From Pogona vitticeps (Eukaryota; Chordata; Lepidosauria; Squamata; Agamidae): 64,000 nucleotides of DNA. Shown one piece after another: positions 60,901-64,000 of this stretch. Below the pieces are notes generated by a model. That model saw only the letters and a program-made list of their open reading frames with translations. It was not told the origin of the DNA and did not search any database. Location: NCBI RefSeq assembly GCF_051106095.1, contig NC_135783.1, positions 63,298,447-63,362,446 on the forward strand, read 5' to 3'. The first letter of the stretch is position 1; every line of letters begins with the position of its first letter. A program made the position numbers and the translations under genes.

Positions 60901-61456
60901 CAGGACTCAGCCAATCCTGAGGGGGCTGCTGTTGCTGCTGCCTTGGCAACTCACCATATGTTCCTGGGCCTTTATGACATCACAGGGGGCCCACCTCTCT
61001 GCTTGCAGATAAAAGGGGCTTGAGAGGTAGGGCAGGAGACCAGAGGAGAGGACAGGGGCTAGAGAGCAGTCCAGCAGGAGAGTGGCTGCTGAAGACACAG
61101 ACCTTCTCAACCAGGCAAGTTCTCTATTAAACTTGCTAAGTGGGCTTACTTTTAAAAATCTTTCAGCAATTTCTTTTCTATTAAAACGTTTATTTCTGCT
61201 CTGACCCTTACAGAAAACAATTGGCTGCCACAACACATTATTAGTAAAAGGCCTATGTCCTACCTCTCCACTGTGAAACAGCAACATCTAAAAAGGGGGT
61301 AGGAAGATGTCTTAAAAGCTTGGGGGGGGCGTGTTTAAATTTATTGTTTTAAAGGGAGATACGTTTAAGGCACATCATTAAAATATCAGGGTGTTAAAAA
61401 GAAAAGAAAGGCTGTTTAAAAAACACTTGCCTAAACAGAAGAATTTTTACTAGATG
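60901..61456 (+). repeat. Promoter-like repeat unit, copy 2
   Basis: Uninterrupted version of the unit at 56826: CCAAT (60911), ttggcaac (60943), CRE-like tgacatca (60975), TATA ataaaagg (61009), then 'gcagtccagcaggagagtgg' and the shared right half to tactagatg. It lies 4075 bp from copy 1, in the same orientation, with high similarity by eye. Confidence 0.75.
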
Positions 61457-61487
61457 TACTTGTAATATGCCCTGCAGCCTACTTCTA

Positions 61488-61590
61488 GGAGAGGACAGCC
61501 GCCAGAGAACAGTCCAGCAAGAGAGTGGCTGCTGGGGACACAGACCTTCTCAACAAGGCAAGTTCTCTATTGAACTTGCTAAGTGGGCTT
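61488..61590 (+). repeat. Promoter-like repeat unit, partial copy 3
   Basis: Repeats only the post-TATA part of the unit ('gagagtggctgctggggaca', 'gcaagttctctattgaactt'). Makes the region a partial tandem array. Confidence 0.75.
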
Positions 61591-61756
61591 GCGAGTCAGC
61601 AGCTTGAAGGTGGTGGAGATCTGGGCTTGAAGCTGGCCGATGTTGGGATGAAGTTGCTAGAACTTTGGTCGATGGATGCGTCTGGTTTGAAGCCGGCTGA
61701 TGGTGGTGGACAAGCTCACCCCTTAGTTGGTGTTTTTTTCTCTGTTTGTCTTGCAG

Positions 61757-61808
61757 GGCCAGGAGCTTCCTCTTCCCCAGGGTGATGATGCGAAGGACCA
61801 CAGTGCAG
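61757..61808 (+). other. Exon-like 52-bp segment
   Basis: Preceded by a strong polypyrimidine tract and acceptor (ttttctctgtttgtcttgcag-like, AG at 61755-61756) and followed by cag|gtatcc (GT at 61809). A polyadenylation-type aataaa is at 61882. In the sense of the promoter-like units this would fit a small spliced transcript. No protein family recognised. Confidence 0.3.
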
Positions 61809-62488
61809 GTATCCTGCTGGAGCTAAACCAGGCTGTCTCTGCTGAGGGCCAGGAATCCTGTTCAGCCTCTTTTCAAAAACCAATAAAAATATTTTTCAGA
61901 AATGGTTACCAAGTGTTTTCACGTCTGTCAAGGGCTGTCATGGGAGCATCTTCCCCCTATGGGACAAATGGCATGGGGTGGGTCTTTTTGAGGTTGTGTT
62001 GTGTGGCCTTGTGATGTCACAGGAGGTAGGAGCCTCTCTAACAATGGCAAAACAATGTCCCTGCATGCATATGTAAGGGATTGTGAGAGGCATTGTGGGT
62101 GCCCTGTACTACCTCATAAATCTTTCAGCATTCCAAAAACATTCTTTGAGACTAAGGAACATATCTGCAAAGGAAGCTTTGTTTACCGCTTAATGTCTAA
62201 TCACAAAACAAAGCATGCTAATTTGTCAGGTACAGGAGGTATAAAAACGTTATACTGTGACAACCAGATGTTCTGATTCTTAGCACTTAAGGAATTCCAT
62301 TTTCCTGTCATAGATCATCTGTCCTGCATAGTTTGGCCTTAATAAAGCTGATTAGCTTCTTCCTCCTCTCTTCTTTGCAGTATGGTTAGCTTCTGCTCCA
62401 AGTGAACCCAGCAGATCCATTGGACATTAATTTTCTTACTCTTCAACTGCAGGATTCTTGGCCAATATTAATGTACCATAGTAGTAAT
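61809..62488. other. No recognisable gene
   Basis: Contains tgatgtcacagg near 62012, like the CRE area of the units, but no clear copy. Confidence 0.35.
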
Positions 62489-63343
62489 TAGAGATGGGGA
62501 TGAATATAAAAATGGAGCAGCTTTTTTGACGAAAATAGCTGATTTGTTAAATATTTGTCCCTTGATATTGATATGAAGGGATGAATTACCCGTTTTTATT
62601 CGTCCTTATTAAAAAAACAAAAACAAAAACCCATTCTGCCTACCAGCCACTGATCAACCGATTGGAGGCCGATAGGTAGCCGCCACCCCCACAGCCACCA
62701 ACCCCACAGCCTACCCTCCAACCCTTCCTCTCCCTACCTTAGCCCATATCATCATCCCTTTACCTTAATTGCTGCTGCTGAGGTTCTTCAGTTGCCCTCC
62801 CAGCCACTGCATGTAAAAAGGGAGACTGGCTGCCCTTTGCAAAGATGGCAGCTGCAGCTTCCCTACCCTAAATGAAGCTGCAGCCACCATCTTTGCAAAG
62901 GGCAGCCAGTCTCCCTTTTTATATGCCATGGCTGGGAGGCCACATGAAGACCTCAGCAGCGGCGATTAAGGTAATGGGTGTCGATGAGGGTGGGGTAGGG
63001 GCTAAGGTAGGGAGAGGAAGGGGTTGGGGGTAGGCTTTGGGTTGGGTGGCTGTGGGGGGGTGGCTGCCTGTCAGCTGCTGAATAGCTGATTGGCGGCCAG
63101 TAAGCAGAATGGTTGTTGGTGTTTTTTTTTTAATAGGAAGAACGTGTCAGCTGGGTTGGGGAGGTGAGGTGGAGGGGGCGGTGGCAGCAGGGGTGTTTTT
63201 TTTTAATAACCCCCCCCCCAATCAATGAATAACTTTGTTATTCATCGCTTCATGGGGGCAACTTCGTGCTTCATGAATCGTCAAGTTTTGACAACTTACA
63301 AAGCGGGAGGACTCGACAAAATGGTGAGTTGTCCCCATCTCTA
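62489..63343. mobile_element. Fold-back hAT element with perfect 8-bp duplication
   Basis: Starts TAGAGATGGGGATG and ends CCCCATCTCTA, flanked by GTAGTAAT on both sides (62481-62488, 63344-63351). Almost the whole 855 bp is one long inverted repeat. For example, gagactggctgccctttgca at about 62822 mirrors 'aaagggcagccagtctccc' near 62897, and the outer pairs 'gccgataggtagccgcc' / 'ggtggctgcctgtcagc' also mirror. No transposase frame. Ends and 8-bp duplication identify the hAT superfamily. Confidence 0.85.
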
Positions 63344-63351
63344 GTAGTAAT

Positions 63352-63584
63352 ATATTTGACTCCAAAACCAGGAGACTTAACACAACTGCTGGTCAAGGGT
63401 AACTTCCAAAGCAGTAAAACTATCATTTAACAAGAACATTTCTTAAGGATTTCTAAGGTAATTATAGAACTAATGAATTGTTTTCAACAGATGTAAACAC
63501 TTTACACAGAATAGCTTTTACACAGAAAACAAAAACAACACTTCTTTTAAGGTTACTATTTCTGACTAGTTTACTGACTTAGGC
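63352..63584. other. No recognisable feature
   Basis: Nothing supported. Confidence 0.35.
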
Positions 63585-63760
63585 AAGGTTTGCATAATAC
63601 CCCCAAGATACTTGTGGCTAATTGGTGAGGTACAGGAGTGCATCTTAGTTGTATAATTGTACAAATCTGAGACATGCTCCCAGCACCCCATCTATTAACC
63701 ACAATTAGCTGTGACAGGTTACACAAACCTCAAACAAACACCTTTAGGATTCTGGCCCCT
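63585..63760. mobile_element. Palindromic MITE, copy B
   Basis: 'aaggtttgcataatacccc', 'gtggctaattggtgaggtac' on the left and 'ccacaattagctgtgacagg', 'ttacacaaacctcaaac' on the right are inverted ends related to copy A at 59.95 kb. Confidence 0.5.
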
Positions 63761-64000
63761 GTTAATTCAAGTTTGGAACAATGGGGTGGAAGGGAGAAGA
63801 AAGCTGAGTTAATCCCTGACCCAAGACTGACCCAAGAAAGAACAAGCTTTCACTAGAGGACATTGATTTGCATTTAAATGATTTTTAAAAAGTTTATTAA
63901 GTTACAGCTCTATGCAATATTTTGAAAAAAAATCATGGTGATTAAAAACCCATTAGTCACTATTTCATTTACTCTTTGTTGATTAAAAGTAGACATGAAT

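Noticed and set aside
56826-61456. Complete LTR retroelement bounded by the two promoter-like units
   Set aside because: No TG...CA ends, primer-binding site or gag/pol-like frames between the units; the interval is filled with MITEs and L2 scraps. LTR origin of the units is not excluded.

Overview
This window is eukaryotic, almost certainly squamate (lizard or snake) nuclear DNA. The pointers are several BovB (RTE) LINEs, many L2/CR1-type LINE 3' ends with AAAT tails, tRNA-derived reptile-type SINEs, hAT and Tc1/mariner elements, Penelope-like pieces, long microsatellites and one CpG island. No prokaryotic gene organisation is present and the species cannot be named from this sequence alone.

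Host gene content is sparse. The only convincing host coding piece is a first coding exon at 11507-11590 on the minus strand inside a CpG island (about 11.24-12.01 kb). It encodes a signal peptide followed by HKFSALT and ends at a strong GT donor. The best candidate is P4HA3 (prolyl 4-hydroxylase alpha-3). If so, 1-11506 is part of its first intron and everything right of about 12 kb is upstream intergenic DNA. I could not find a second exon.

Layout: 1-11 kb, putative intron with old MITEs, a TTTG/TTCG array and L2/SINE scraps. 11-12.6 kb, CpG island, exon 1, GA/CT tracts. 14 kb, CA/TA microsatellite ending in a perfect 50-bp palindrome. 16-23 kb, two BovB copies, one inside an old hAT-like repeat and one splitting a SINE. 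23-34 kb, hAT elements, L2 tails, SINEs and a short Penelope-like insertion. 34.5-36.1 kb, a Tc1 transposon carrying two later retroposed insertions. 36-44 kb, mostly unrecognised sequence plus LINE ends. 44.9-52.6 kb, a GC-rich L2 with a 311-codon open frame, an inverted Penelope-like unit, an old L2 containing a solo LTR, and a 3.1-kb BovB with an intact YADD motif. 53-56 kb, a TC/TG microsatellite, a Penelope GIY-YIG piece fused to an L2 end, and a second solo LTR. 56.8-61.6 kb, a promoter-like unit (CCAAT, CRE-like, TATA) present twice in direct orientation 4.07 kb apart, plus a partial third copy. 62.5-63.3 kb, a fold-back hAT element.

The parts do not form one pathway. The informative structure is the record of nested insertions, many with readable target-site duplications. 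The best candidates for something undescribed are the compact inverted Penelope-like unit at 47.2 kb with a hammerhead-ribozyme-like core (and its short twin at 27.3 kb), the repeated promoter unit at 56.8/60.9/61.5 kb, and the fold-back hAT at 62.5 kb.
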